In this document: piece after piece, positions 43,682-55,823 of the stretch
Layout of the letters: each line of letters opens with the position of its first letter
Position numbering within the stretch: the first letter of the stretch is position 1
From: Ophioceras dolichostomum
Lineage: Eukaryota > Ascomycota > Sordariomycetes > Magnaporthales > Ophioceraceae
Reading direction: 5' to 3'
DNA: 64,000 bases
Assembly (NCBI GenBank): GCA_003049485.1
Contig: PYST01000102.1
Coordinates: 47,746-111,745 of the forward strand
The notes under the pieces: generated by a model
Databases searched by the model: none
Seen by the model: only the letters and a program-made list of their open reading frames with translations
What the model was told of the DNA's origin: nothing
Translations under genes and position numbers: made by a program

Positions 43682-46600
43682 TCATCTTTTTTGAACAACA
43701 ACAAAAACCTCTCTTCTCGATCTCTCGCTCTTACGATCTGGCCGCTTTGTCGACACGGCTCTCTGAGACTTGAATGTCTCGGCTTCATCGATATGGTCAC
43801 TCGAATTTCTGTTTCAGAAACCTTACGAATTTTATTTTGCTGCTTGGTTTTTGTTTTTCGCCTCTTTGTTTTCTGAGTTTCGCTCCTCGATTTTCCCGAT
43901 GGCCCTAGCCGTCAATAACAACAAGCCGCCGTTTAATACTCGACAAACCACTTTTTTCGACGACAACAACAGACGCAAATGCACACCCACGCTCCTTTCG
44001 GAACGGATCGATCGCTACCCCGACTGCTCTTCAGCAACAACATCAACCAACTTGAGAGACACTCTTTTCAACAACAACAACGCCGAGGCAATCCGCATAC
44101 AAATCTACCTTAATCCGTATTGCATAATGTCCGGCAACCCACAAACGCTCCTTTGTCAAAAACCAGAGATACCCCCCAAATTTTCCAACTTATTAGACAC
44201 ACTCCTTTCTCTTAAAGTCTTTGGTTCTTGTCTGGCACATCATACCAAGTTTCTAGACCACAAAACATCATTCTTACGCTCCTTAACGGCTTTTTTTTCA
44301 TGACACAACACACACGGATACTACAAAAGTTCCCCGGATAGACTCACGCTCCTTACGGAAAAAACAACTCTCCGATCACGAAGATCACGATACCCCCAAA
44401 CTGCATAGCGACTGTTGTTATTATTCTTCCTTCTTTCCTGGCTTTCTATGTCTCGTTTCTATCTCTCGGGTACAATATGGGTTCGCGAAAACAAAATGTC
44501 GGCGCTTTTTGTGATTTTTTCCCTCGTCCTGTCTTTCAGTCCTTGCGAGGCGTGTGATACACGAGGGATCTATTCCTGTACGCCTCGAGCCAGGTGTTCA
44601 AACACGCAGACGGATTTTTTTTCTGATGCATTGGGCGGCGTTTTTCAACCCTCCTGTCTATTTTTCTCTTCCGTACTACTTTCCTCTCTATAATGATCTC
44701 TCGCTCTTGATTTTTTCCCTCGTATCTCTTTCTTCCTACCTAACTAGGTAGGTATACTATCTGTCACTCGCGCTACTGTTTTTAGGTCACTGGTCCTCAA
44801 GGGAGGAATATGATATTAGGGAAAGCGTGGTCGTCTTTATTGGTCTTCCTCGTTTGTTATCTCTAGTCTGGAATTTAATCTCTCTCCATCTATGTATGGG
44901 CTTGGCGTGCCTCTCGTTTCGTACATCCATCCGATGAGGCTCCCAAATCAGCAAATATAGGACCTACACAACGCAAGGAAAGGCACAATTTGTTTTTTTC
45001 CCTCTCAGGTTTCCGATCAGTCCCCAAATTCGTCTTGTGTCTTCTACTGGGGGACCACAGCACCAGCACCGGCACCGCGCGATCGCCGACTGGTGGCTGT
45101 CAGATAACATGTGATGAGAGGTTCTTTATTTCCTTGTCTTGACTTGATACTTGCAAAGTTTTCTTGATTCTTCACGACTGAAACGAATTTCCAACTCTCA
45201 ACTCCCTTCTTGTTCCTTACTCTCAGGCTTGCATGTTTCTTCTTGTTTGGTTCCCTAGTTGCGCAGTTGCTATTTCCGTCAACCTCTTTTTGTGTGTATT
45301 TGATATTCTCCGTCCGACGCGATGCCGTTGACGGCGCGCTGGGACGCTGGGAAACTTCCAGTACGGGGACATGTTTGGTACATACCTTGGTAGGTTAGGG
45401 ATGGAAGTGGGGATCCTGTCTGTCCCTTGGTGATCTAGATCTCTTGGGGGCGGCAGCTAGGCACTGGCTGGACACGTGGGCCGCCTCGCTGCGTGCTTGA
45501 GGCGGTTAGGGGACCGGTGTTAATACAGACTGTAATGGGATGGGAAGGGAAGGGAAGCGGAGGGGAGGAAGGTTAGGGCGGTGTAGGGGAGTCGGTCAGT
45601 GAGCCCTCCTCTGGATGTTCTGGAAGGTGATGATGTCGACACTAGGTTAGAATACGAAATGGAAGCTATAATTTGATCACTGCATGAGATCCATCTGGCG
45701 GCGAGGGTGGAGCGGCGTTTCCTCGCCTATGAGCTTGTTTGGCATTGAATGATGATGAATGGGTGAATTGTGTCGACGGACAGACAGACGGATGGCTGCT
45801 AACACATGGCTGCAAAGCTCCCTCGCAGTCACGGCGGTAGGTGGAACGGGTATTGTATGTACCTGCATGAACTACACGCGACACAGCCCTCTTGATTGAT
45901 TCTTCCTTACCTTTCATTCCTGTCAGACATCGGCCGGCGGTCAGTCATCAGTTGAATCAGAGCGAATCAATCAATCGACCTGCCGCTCATCCCATCTCAC
46001 GACTTGTTCTAACCCTTCGCGCGCGACCCTCAGCTGTCCACCTTAGCGAGTGGTCGGCACGGCTCGCGGCTTACGGGGCGACTTTGGGGCAGCGCACGGC
46101 AAGCGCACCGCAGCTTCAATCCTGGGCCTAGGTTGTCTTCTATTGGAGTTCCTGATCCCAATTGTGACGAACCAGAAATAAAAGGAGCGTTTTAGGCGGG
46201 GTGTACGGGAAGTACGGAGTATGGATGCATGGAAGGGGGAGAAGGGGAAGAAGTGGCAGGAGGGAGCAAGATCCGTGCGAATACGAACAATGGAAGGCTG
46301 TGCTGGTCTTGGCAATGCCATATTGAGCCCGCCCGCCGCGCACACTCTCACTGTTGTTGGATGTGAGCCTTGTACAGTGCGTGAGCAAACGGGGGGAGGG
46401 ATAAATGGTCAGTACTTGGTAGGTCAGTCTGTCTGGGGGTTTAGGTACCGCAGTCGTCCATAAGTCGATAGGTAGCAGGTAGCTTCCTCCCCCCCCTTGG
46501 CTCTTCCGCGCCTGCCAACGAGTAGCGCCGCGAGTGAGACTATAAGCATAATAGTCCGGTTCTGACTCCCGCGTAACTGATTTCTACTGGACACACTGTC

Positions 46601-48458
46601 CTCCCGGTGTGGCTAGGAAGAGGCCGTATTCCGTAGATACCTACCTCCCTGGCAGGTACTTACCTGCCTAGGCACTTACAGGGTAGTTTCGGAATACGTC
46701 CATTTCACTCATGGCCGAACCTGTATGTACAACCCCCGACGGAGCAAGTCCTCCCCAGTCCTCCCCCTCCGGCATGGGTGCCAACCAACCACAGCCGAGG
46801 AGACGGACGGAGGTCCCGCTCGCGCTAATGCTGCATCATCAGATACGGGGTTGGAGGAACGGGGTATGAAAGTCACAGAGCAGGAAAAAGGGGTTGGGGA
46901 TGATAGGAGGGTAGGATGGAGAATGAGAGCTCGTGACTGAACCAAGGGAAGGGGGGAAAGGGGCGGCACCACCACGGGCGCCAAAACGGGAGGGTAGTGC
47001 CTTCGGGTGCGAGCGGGGATGGGGATGGTCAATATTGGCCTCTTGCAGAGGGACGTACGTCACTAAGCCGCCCGCTGGTGCGAGCAGGAGATGGGTCCGC
47101 AGAGTACGAGGTCGGTGTGGGCAGAGGACACTGGTCCTTTGCAGGCAAGCTAGCCCGTTCGCGTCACTATTACCAACTGATCAGTGGATAGCAGAGGACG
47201 TAAATAGCATCGAGTCGGCCGGGCAGCCCTATCCAGCCCTAACTTTCAACAAGATTGGGAGAGGACAGGAGAGACAGAGCGCCGTGAAGAGGTTAAGTAG
47301 CTCCGTAGGTAATATCGCGACATGTTACCATGGCGTCCCTCTCCTGGGCTCTCCTGGGGTGTCGCTTCTGAGCCCATTGAACTCGAGGTCTCTCGCATCT
47401 GGCTTCAGTCTTGGGCCTGGGACACCACGTACTATCTACCTAACCAGGTAGGGACGAGGAGACTAAGTCTGCTCTTTTTTGCTTTTTCCCCTGCTAGGCG
47501 CCGGACATGTAAAGCCACTGTCAATATCACCTCCGCAGGTATCTTCGCCAGCACTACGGGGTAGCGACACGAAAGCGGACCCTGTTGGGAAGTGATGCCG
47601 TGTGGCTTTGTACGTCGGGGAAAGAAAATGATCAGCAAAATTACCTCCGCCCGTCACGGGGGATGCCTTTCACGACGCAGCGGTATGCCTACCAGGTGGA
47701 AGGTATCCATAGGTACATCACTCGGCGTGACAGCGAATTCAGCACACTAGACGACGCCCAGTGCCGCTTTACGAAGATCAACCAACTATGGGTTCGGCCA
47801 CAAGGAGGCACGTTGAAGCTGGGCTATCTGCACCCTTCGCACAGCCTTCGACAGCCCTTGCTTGCTGCCAGATACTATCCTTGAGCAAGTACATCAGCAC
47901 TGTCTACAGGGAGACTTATGACAGCATGCGCTTATGTTGACGCTTTGCAAGAAGCGGTGACAACACAAGATGATAGGCTAGATGTCTACAGCCCATCAAA
48001 GCCGCAGGTTTCCACTCCCATCAGTACACGCGACAAGGCTTTGTCAAGGAGATATGATCAATCTATATTTCCTCTCCCCGTCTCTCCTTCATATACACGT
48101 CTCGCATCGACAACAGAGAGACCTGGAGTAAAGCTTCCATGGTGGCAGCCACTTAGGTACTACCCAACAGATTCAGAAACAAGCCTCGACAACAGTTATT
48201 ATCTCGAGAAAGAAAAATGGCCCAATCCAAAAAGCCAAAAAGCACGCCGGATGTGATGAGTTTTACTGTCTCCCCCTTTCCCTTTTGAGCCTGGGAGCAC
48301 CCCAGACTGGAGACAATAAGAAACAAGGACTATCTACCTACCTAAAGACTACCTAAACTACCTAAATGACTACCTACGGATATCTATCTATTGTTAATGA
48401 TGTGGCGAAGAGAGAGACACCGGCCAGCAAGCAAAGCAAGAAAGGCAAAAGACACCCC

Positions 48459-48494
48459 GGAAAGGGGGAAAAAAAAAAAAAGGGGGGGGGGGGG
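48459..48494. repeat. Polypurine tract with A13-G13
   Basis: A 36-base all-purine run ends with 13 A and 13 G. It could form triplex or quadruplex-like DNA and is a likely place for length errors. Confidence 0.85.
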
Positions 48495-49536
48495 TGGAAA
48501 CGAGACAGGCATCAGACCCTCAAAATATTGCCATGTGGAGGAGGGAAGAAAAACAGACCAGCAGCACGCCAACGAAACGACAAAAAAAGAGATGAGGGAA
48601 AATGGGAACCCAGGGTTCACACGAACTTGATGTACTTTCCGCCTACTTGAGGATCTTTGCAGGCGGGTTGCCGAAGTATTCCTCCTCTTGAGTGTACCCA
48701 AAAGCGAAAAAAGGAGATGTGGTGGTGGACTGTTCGCAACACGGCTCGACAACGGTCATTATCGTCGAAAGCAGGCCGCGGGTCCATATGTGGTCGTCAT
48801 CGTCCTCGTCCTCGTCGTCCTCCTCTCCTCCCCTCAGACGAGATGAAGCCGACAAAGGGGCAGACGGAGGGACGGAGGAGAGATTAAATCTTTCGAGAGC
48901 TCCGCTAGCCCTATATTCTTCAGTGGCCCCCCCCCCCCCTTAAATCCCTGTTCAGGTAACCAAAGAGATCGCTCACTCTCTCCTTCACACTAGGAAACAA
49001 AAGGGAAAAAAGGAGAACAGCAACAGACAACTGACAAAAATAGCAGCAAACGAGTACAAAAGAGAACGCAACATGCGCTTCCTCCGATCGACGTGACGAT
49101 TTGGATTATCTTCCACTGATCCCTAAGAAGCAAGAGGGCAAAATAGAAAAAAAGGGCAAGGTTCGCGCCCTGGAGGATAGGTAGGTGGTAGGTAGGTAAC
49201 GACGATCCATTCCGCGTCCGAATAGATATCAATGAATATTCCCAACAGAATTTTGCTGTCGCTTATGCCTAGACACTTCTAGGACCTCAAGAAGTACCAC
49301 ATTTTTTTTCTCTTTCTCTCTCCCCTACTTCCGCTTCTTTTCCTTTTCTTTATTGTTTCTCCATAGGTTGGTTCGGTACATCGGTTGGTCGGTCGTTTCG
49401 TCCCCCCGTCTGGCAGAAGAGAGGCAACAGCCCCCCACCCCCTCCCTACTCTCTCATTCTTCACATGGTACGCGGCTAGTAGGTCCGGTGGTAAGGGTGT
49501 TAAGAAAGAGACGACGACAACGACGACGACATCATC

Positions 49537-52500
49537 CTATATGCCGTACATAGATTTCAGGCTCGCAAGATCCTCTGGCTCCATCTGGGCCAGGAACTGG
49601 TCGAAGTGGGGGATGATGTGCTGGTAGACAGTGATGGCCTGGGAGAGGGGAGGGTAGGCGAGACCGGGTCTGTTAGCGGCTGATCTTTATAGGGCCAATA
49701 AAAAAAGGGCGGGTACAGTGGAAAAAACAAGAGAAGGGGGAGGTTTGGATTGGCTCGGGTTAAGCCTGAAGCAGCTAGTCACTCACATTCTTAAACGCAT
49801 CGTGCAGCTCCTGCTTGATGGGGTTCCTCAGGTGCATCAAGTCGCGGTACCTCGCGATGGCCACGAAGAAGTGGGGGATGTCCTTCTCGATCGACTGCGG
49901 GTTCCGGCACACAGTCAGGGCGAAGCCCCTGAAGGCTGTCGCCTTCTCCTCCGATGCGTCGACCTCGTCCATGGCGTCGAGGAACTCCTCGGCGTACGTG
50001 CCCAGGTGCGGCGCCAGCTGGTCGTGGCACTCGATGCCCAGGCGGCCCAGCGCGATGGCCGCGTTCTCGGTGACCCCGGGCGGAACGTTGGGGTTGCCCA
50101 GGATCTCGACCGAGCGGGCGAGCAGCTCGTTCACCCAGGGGGCCATGCCTTTCCCTTGCTGCAGGGCGATCTCGCCAGCGCTCCACAGGGCGTTGTTCAC
50201 GACGCTGAAGCTGCTGTCGATCTCCTCGTCCAGGACGTTGTCCATGTCGAGCTGCCTGAGCAGGATGGGCATGACGGTCGGCAGCGTCGGCTGCAGCTGC
50301 GGGAAGACGTACTTCGAGCAGTCGCCCAGCACGGCGTAGGCCGACTGGCGCACCTCGTCGGCGATGTCCTCCATGCAGAAGCTCAGCAGCTCGAAGAAGG
50401 CCGGCTGGGCCTGCGCCACCAGCTCCGACGCCTTCTTGTCGGCCAGGCACTGCACGATCGAGCTCAGCAGGTCCAGGCTGGTAACCAGGAAGTCCTTGTC
50501 CGGCTGATCGTAGTTGACGTTGCTCTTGGCCGCGAGCGACTGCTCCAGGTTCTGGTGGATGATGTTGACGCAGCGCTGGAACATGGGCGGTGCGTAGGGC
50601 GCGAAAGCGTCGCCCAGCGCCATTGCCACGTACGAGAGGCACTCGAGCAGGGGGAAGAGCTCGCGCGACTGGTCCGACACCTTCGTCCAGCGATCGATCA
50701 GCGCCGGCATCAGCGCGCCGGCCAGGTCTGGGGTGGCGAGCACGGGCCCGATGCTCTCGGCCAGCGTCTGCACGCAGTCATACAGGATGTACATGTTGCG
50801 GTCCTTGTACTTGCCGAAGCACTGCACGAACTGCCTTATGATGGGGAGGCTGTATGGCTCGAGCACCTTGCCGGCCTTCTCCTCCAGGTTGGCCATGGCC
50901 GACGCGCCTGCCTCCTGCACCTTCTTGTTGCGGTCCAGCATCTTATGCAGGATGCCTTCCATCATGGGCACGAAGTAGGTGCCCTGCTGAGCCGGGTCGG
51001 CCAGCGTGGCCGCCCATTGCGAGTAGCGCGCCAGAGTCCAACATGTGATCTGCCGCACCACCGGCTCGGCGTCGTTGAGCAGCGACACGAGGTAGGGCAC
51101 CAGCTCCGGTAGATGTGGCGTAACCACATCGAGACAGCCGTCGGCCACGGCACCGAGCGCGAGCACCGCCGCTTCTCGGTAAGGCCATTCCTCGTGCTTC
51201 AGGTTTTGGCTCAGGAAGGGCATGATGCACTGGAAGACGGGGTCGCGGAAGTCGCGCGCAAACACGTCGAGCGAGGCGGCCGAGCACTTCCGAACAGTCC
51301 ATCGCTGGTCTGGGTTCTCGTCGCCCATCCAGTCATCGTCATCGTCGTCGTCGTCGTCGTCGACCTCGCCCTCCTCTAGCCCATCCAGCTTCTGATAGCC
51401 GGCGCCGTTCTTATCGGCGTCGGCCCCGCCACCTTCTGCGCCGGCCGCGGCGCCCTGCCCTTCGCCGTTGACAGTGCGTGTCAGCTTCTTCTTGGCGAAC
51501 TGCGGCTTGATGTCCTCGACGCGGTCCTCCTCATCTTCATCGTCCTCGGCTCCCCCAAGAAGTGCAATATCCTCGCCGCTGTAGCGCATGCACTCCAGCA
51601 GCACAGGGATGATCCTCTGGATGTGGGGCTCCAGCATCTCCCACAGGCTCTCGTGCTCGCCCACGGCCAGCCAGAACTCTGCAGCCTCGACCGCCAGCTC
51701 CTCGTCGTCGCTCTTTTGCTGCGTGATGATGTAGTCGACCAGCCCCGAGATGTGCGGCTGCAGCTTGTCCGGCCGCGCCTCGACCAGGCGCACGAAGGCG
51801 CGGCACACCTCCTTGCGCACCTCCATGCTGGGGTCCTCCGACAAGAAGAACAGGTGTTGCAGCAGGCTGTCGACCGAGTTGAGCATCGCTTGCGATTTGC
51901 GCGGGGTGAACTCGTTGATAGCCGTCAGCGCACCCACGCGCACCTTCGGAAGCGGGTTCTTGGTCGCCTCGATCAGCTTGGGCAGCAGGAAGTTGACGGG
52001 CCGTTGGCCGTTGTGCTCGCGCATCAGCGCCTTCGTGTTGTCCTCGCAGATCTTCGCCATGGCCGACATGGCGCCCTCCTGCGCTTCGGGCGGGACCTGG
52101 CCGGAGTCGTTGCCGAAGAGCGCCATCAGGTCCGGCAGAAGCGTTGGCCAGCTCAACAGGCCTCCCCGCTGAATCAGCTCCGTCGCGATGTTGCCGGCCA
52201 AGCTGCGGATCTGGGTGTGCTTGTCCTGTATCCCGATCGGCACCGCCATCTTGATCAGCGTCATGCTGGATTCGGGGATGTTCTTGTATCCCGACTTGAT
52301 GTTGTTCTTCAGCATGATCGCCGCTGCCGATCGCACGAGGTGGAGGTCTTCTGGGGTCATCTGGATTCCAGGAAGCGAGGTCGAGGCCGAGATGATGTAG
52401 GCTAGATAATTGTTTATGTCGGGAGAGGCCTTCGCTTGATCAAGCATCTGGAAGGTGTGCACGAAGGGTGCGCTCGTTAGCAGCTGGACGGGACACTTCG

Positions 52501-52660
52501 AGACGAACGCATTAGGGGTCCTGGCCGGGCAGAGCAGGGCCAGACAAGTTCCGCTCACGGTAGTGGCGCGTTTCTGCGCATCTATGTCGAAGCCGCTCAG
52601 GGAGTCCTTTAGACACCCTGCCAGAGTCTGGAGAGACTCGGGACTTGGTTGCCACGCCAT
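49537..52660 (-). CDS. KAP104: Transportin / importin beta-2 (Kap104 homologue)
   Basis: Three exons on the minus strand (52660-52559, 52447-49787, 49638-49537) give 954 residues, the normal size for karyopherin beta-2. It imports PY-NLS cargo, mainly RNA-binding proteins, through the nuclear pore and releases it on binding RanGTP. The N-terminus MAWQPSPESLQTLAGCLKDS and the following LDQAKASPDINNYLAYI are characteristic of the family. HEAT repeats run throughout. A long acidic loop (about 333-405, ending in a run of Asp) matches the H8 loop that senses Ran. The C-terminal exon AITVYQHIIPHFDQFLAQME..SMYGI completes the last helices. Intron 1 is 111 nt, phase 0 and free of stops, so its retention would simply insert 37 residues. 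A long antisense open frame over the 3' half is a codon-bias shadow. Confidence 0.96.
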
Positions 52661-55600
52661 GATGGCTTCGTGAATGTGCACTTTGGCCTTGCTCTCCGGG
52701 TGTGTCGAGCTGCAGTCGCAAGGGATCCTCCGGCCAACGAAGGCAGAAACCGTAGTATCGAGCAGGAGCAGGAGCCTGGTCCTGGGCGAAGGAGGAGCGT
52801 TTGGATATCAGACCTCAAACATGAATTTTTGGTGTCAGGGTTGGTTGCTACTCTTTTTCCGTGCTTCCTCTGCGGTGGTGGTCGTGGTGGGTTATTTGAG
52901 CCTGTTCTTCGTTTGGTGCGCCAGCTGGCTGTGAGGTGGGGGTGGAACCAGCATGCACCTCTGGCAAGCAGGCTCAAATCGGGTGTGATGGAGCGGAATT
53001 CCTTTGCGCGGGGCAGGCAGTTTGAGGTCTGGTGTGATGTGATAGTCTTATCACTTCCAACACTGATTTGGGGCCTCATTTTTTTTAGCGGGCTTTCCCC
53101 CGCAAAAGATGGACTGATCCATCGTTGATCGCGATTCTAGCAGACGGGACGGTGGCTGGGCAGATGGACGAACCTGAAATGTCAATCGAACCTCGATTCG
53201 TCTATGGCTCGAGAATAACTTGAGCCTTTGAGATTTTCTCCTTTTCCTCATGGATTCTGTATTTCAGTTCTTGAGACTTGCGAGGAGGCGGCGACAGAAA
53301 TCAACCTTGGATGGAAGTAAATTATCTGGATGGACGAACGGGCACTAGCTAAGCTGGTAAGGTTTGACGGCTTGAAGGTCCCCTGTTGGGGCCGCTTGTG
53401 CTGTGGCCGGCCGTGGCCGCTGTGGCGCCTCATAGTGGGGTTGAGAGCCACCAACGAAAGCCGCCTGGACTTAACGAGTTGACCAAACGGGCGAGGGGAC
53501 ACAGAGTCGTGATCTCGGGCTCGGAACCTCTATGTTATGTCAAATTGTAGTGCTCAAGTGCGAAGCCTCCACTGGGGAGCATCCTGTCAGGCAAACCCCG
53601 AAGGCCATTGTCTGTTGGTGAGGTTGGTCGATGGAGTCATCCGCCAACTCTTACCAGCCAGCGCTCCGTAACCCCGACGGCGATGATGATCACGACTATG
53701 ATAAATATGCCACCCAATTCCCCGCCTTTTTTTTTTTTTTTTTTTTTGCGCCCGCCAATGTTTTGAGTGAGCAGCAGGCCAGATCGTGCTCGGCGGCGGC
53801 TTCTCTTCCCTACAGTTGCTTTGACTGATTTCAGGAGGTCGACATTGGAACCTCGCCGCCGTGATCATCCTCCTGACGAGGCCAGCCTCCAGGCAGGGGG
53901 CACCAGCGGCACGCTCTCATAGTAATCCAGATACAAGTACGAATAGCTTCTTGACAACTGGTAAGCCACAGCCATGTAAGGTCGGTTGTATGAGGCAGTT
54001 CACACCCACTCGGTCAGCCTCCCACAGATAAATTACCGACAACCTCAGAAGCATCAAATCGCCTAGCAGCTAGCCTGACAGAAGAGGTCGCACGAGGTGA
54101 TACAACGATAGCTTTCTGGCCCGTACGACCTCCCCAATTAGTCCAGACGGGAATAGTCTTGAAAGAGAGCACATCCTAAAAGAGAAGCTGGCCCCTTCTA
54201 GAGGGTACAGAGGCTTCCGATGTTGAACGCCTCCCCAGTCTAGCCGGAACTGAGTCCCAGACTCGGCCTTGAATGGACATTCCATCCAAACTCCCCCAGT
54301 CTTCCCCGCAGTATGTGATCTCACAGACTACAGCCCAGCTGCTTCATAGTCAGTTCTGGGCGTGGAGATGGTTAGGTAGGTGCGTCAGAGACTGATGTTG
54401 TATATTTCGCCGCAAGCTGGATCGATCTCGATTCTCAAAACAAACTTGACGTTGAGGGGTCAAACCAAAGACGGCTCTCTGCATGAGATCACGGAAGGGG
54501 GGGTCTTGTATCTCCAGAGATCTTTTCCCGTTGGAGGTCACATGACGCGATAACACGTGGATTCACGTGCAGCGCTTGGGGAAGCAAGAAGCCGAAGAGT
54601 CCGGAGGAATACAGGTTAGGTACTACATGGTGTTCACACGACCTGATCATCGTACACGTGAAGAAATGCGGGTGAAGCGAGGCTAGCGCGTTTATTTTCA
54701 TTATGAGGGTATTTCGGTACCTAGGTACTCAAGAGAGGTACGTGTTGGATGACGACCGCTATTTTTTCTGTTCCCAGGAGATGGGAGATGGGAGGATGGC
54801 AGTGGGGCTTGGCACGGGAGTTGAGCTGACAAGGGCCACCTGTTGACCCAGAGCCCCAAACCAACTCGATCCATGAGGCAGGCAGAATGCCGATCACCTC
54901 GAATTGCCATGATGAAACACAGAAAGTGGAATGGGAAGAAAACGAGGATAGGAATTCGGTACTCCGGTCACGGCAGCTGCCATCGCTGTAGTTGTAAGCC
55001 GACCAGCACCATTTAGTGCGGGAGAGGGATCAGAGCACGGAGACAACCCGACAAAGTACACAGAGGATGCCTCCAACTCCAACTTGAACCGACCGTTGGA
55101 TATCCTGCTTCTTGCCTGTGTAGCATCGTACAGCTCGCAGGCATTAGGTTAGTCAAAAAGCAGTCATGTGGCGCTGCCCTCGAAGGGCGACGTTGGACTT
55201 CGGATTGGACCTTGTCTTGATGTCTTGCTTGTGAACCTTCATGTTGGCCGAAGCAAGGGATAACGGGTCGGGAGATGCGCCCACACTTTGTCCTAATCCG
55301 GCCTGGTACCCACCAGGAAAGCTCCGTGCTCCAAGAGGTTTGCGTGTGCTCCCTACCCCAGATTAGGAGTCGGTCGACATTGCCAGCAAGCGCAAAGTCA
55401 AATTAGGTCGAGAAAAAATGAGAAGGCTCTTCAGAATCCCGTGAAGAGCGTATAGTGTAGAGCAAAGCTCTGGCATTTTAATCCGTCGAAGCCAAACGCC
55501 AACAACGAACACACACCGCCCATAACCATCATCATCGTCACTGGCATTAGGACTGCATCACTTTTGAACTTCTCTTTTGCGATACCCATCTCAGGCGAAC

Positions 55601-55823
55601 ACACCACGTAGCAAGCGATCTGTCTATCGTCCCCAAAAAAGCTGTCTGCTCGTTTCTACAACTCCCTCGGAGCGATCCGGTTCGGGACGAGATATAAGAT
55701 GCTTGCGGCTTCCTGGACTTCACGTCTCAATCGTCGCTCCACAAACACTTCGCTCTGTCGCCACAGCAGATAGTCAGATCCTCGAGAGGCACATCTTGTG
55801 CTTTCTCGCTTGGATCGCCCATC
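52661..55823. other. Divergent intergenic region, KAP104 / DCR2-like
   Basis: 3.2 kb between two divergent starts. No coding signal. Contains a T run (about 53728-53747) and a perfect GTACCTAGGTAC palindrome near 54717-54728. The part before the phosphatase start (about 55500-55823) resembles a 5' leader. Confidence 0.45.

Larger units (their letters stand above)
43101..49536. other. Gene desert, part 3
   Basis: Apart from the candidate extra exon at 43390-43681, no coding region is convincing over 6.4 kb. 43690-44700 is rich in CAA runs and T tracts. ACCTA/TAGGT motifs recur (44735-44755, 46637-46675, 47435-47453, 48330-48378, 49178-49200). A run of 13 A followed by 13 G (48469-48494) and a run of 13 C (48927-48939) are present. 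Confidence 0.45.

Noticed and set aside
49718..51112. 464-codon open frame on the plus strand
   Set aside because: Antisense shadow of the Kap104 gene, whose minus-strand frame is strongly conserved in family.
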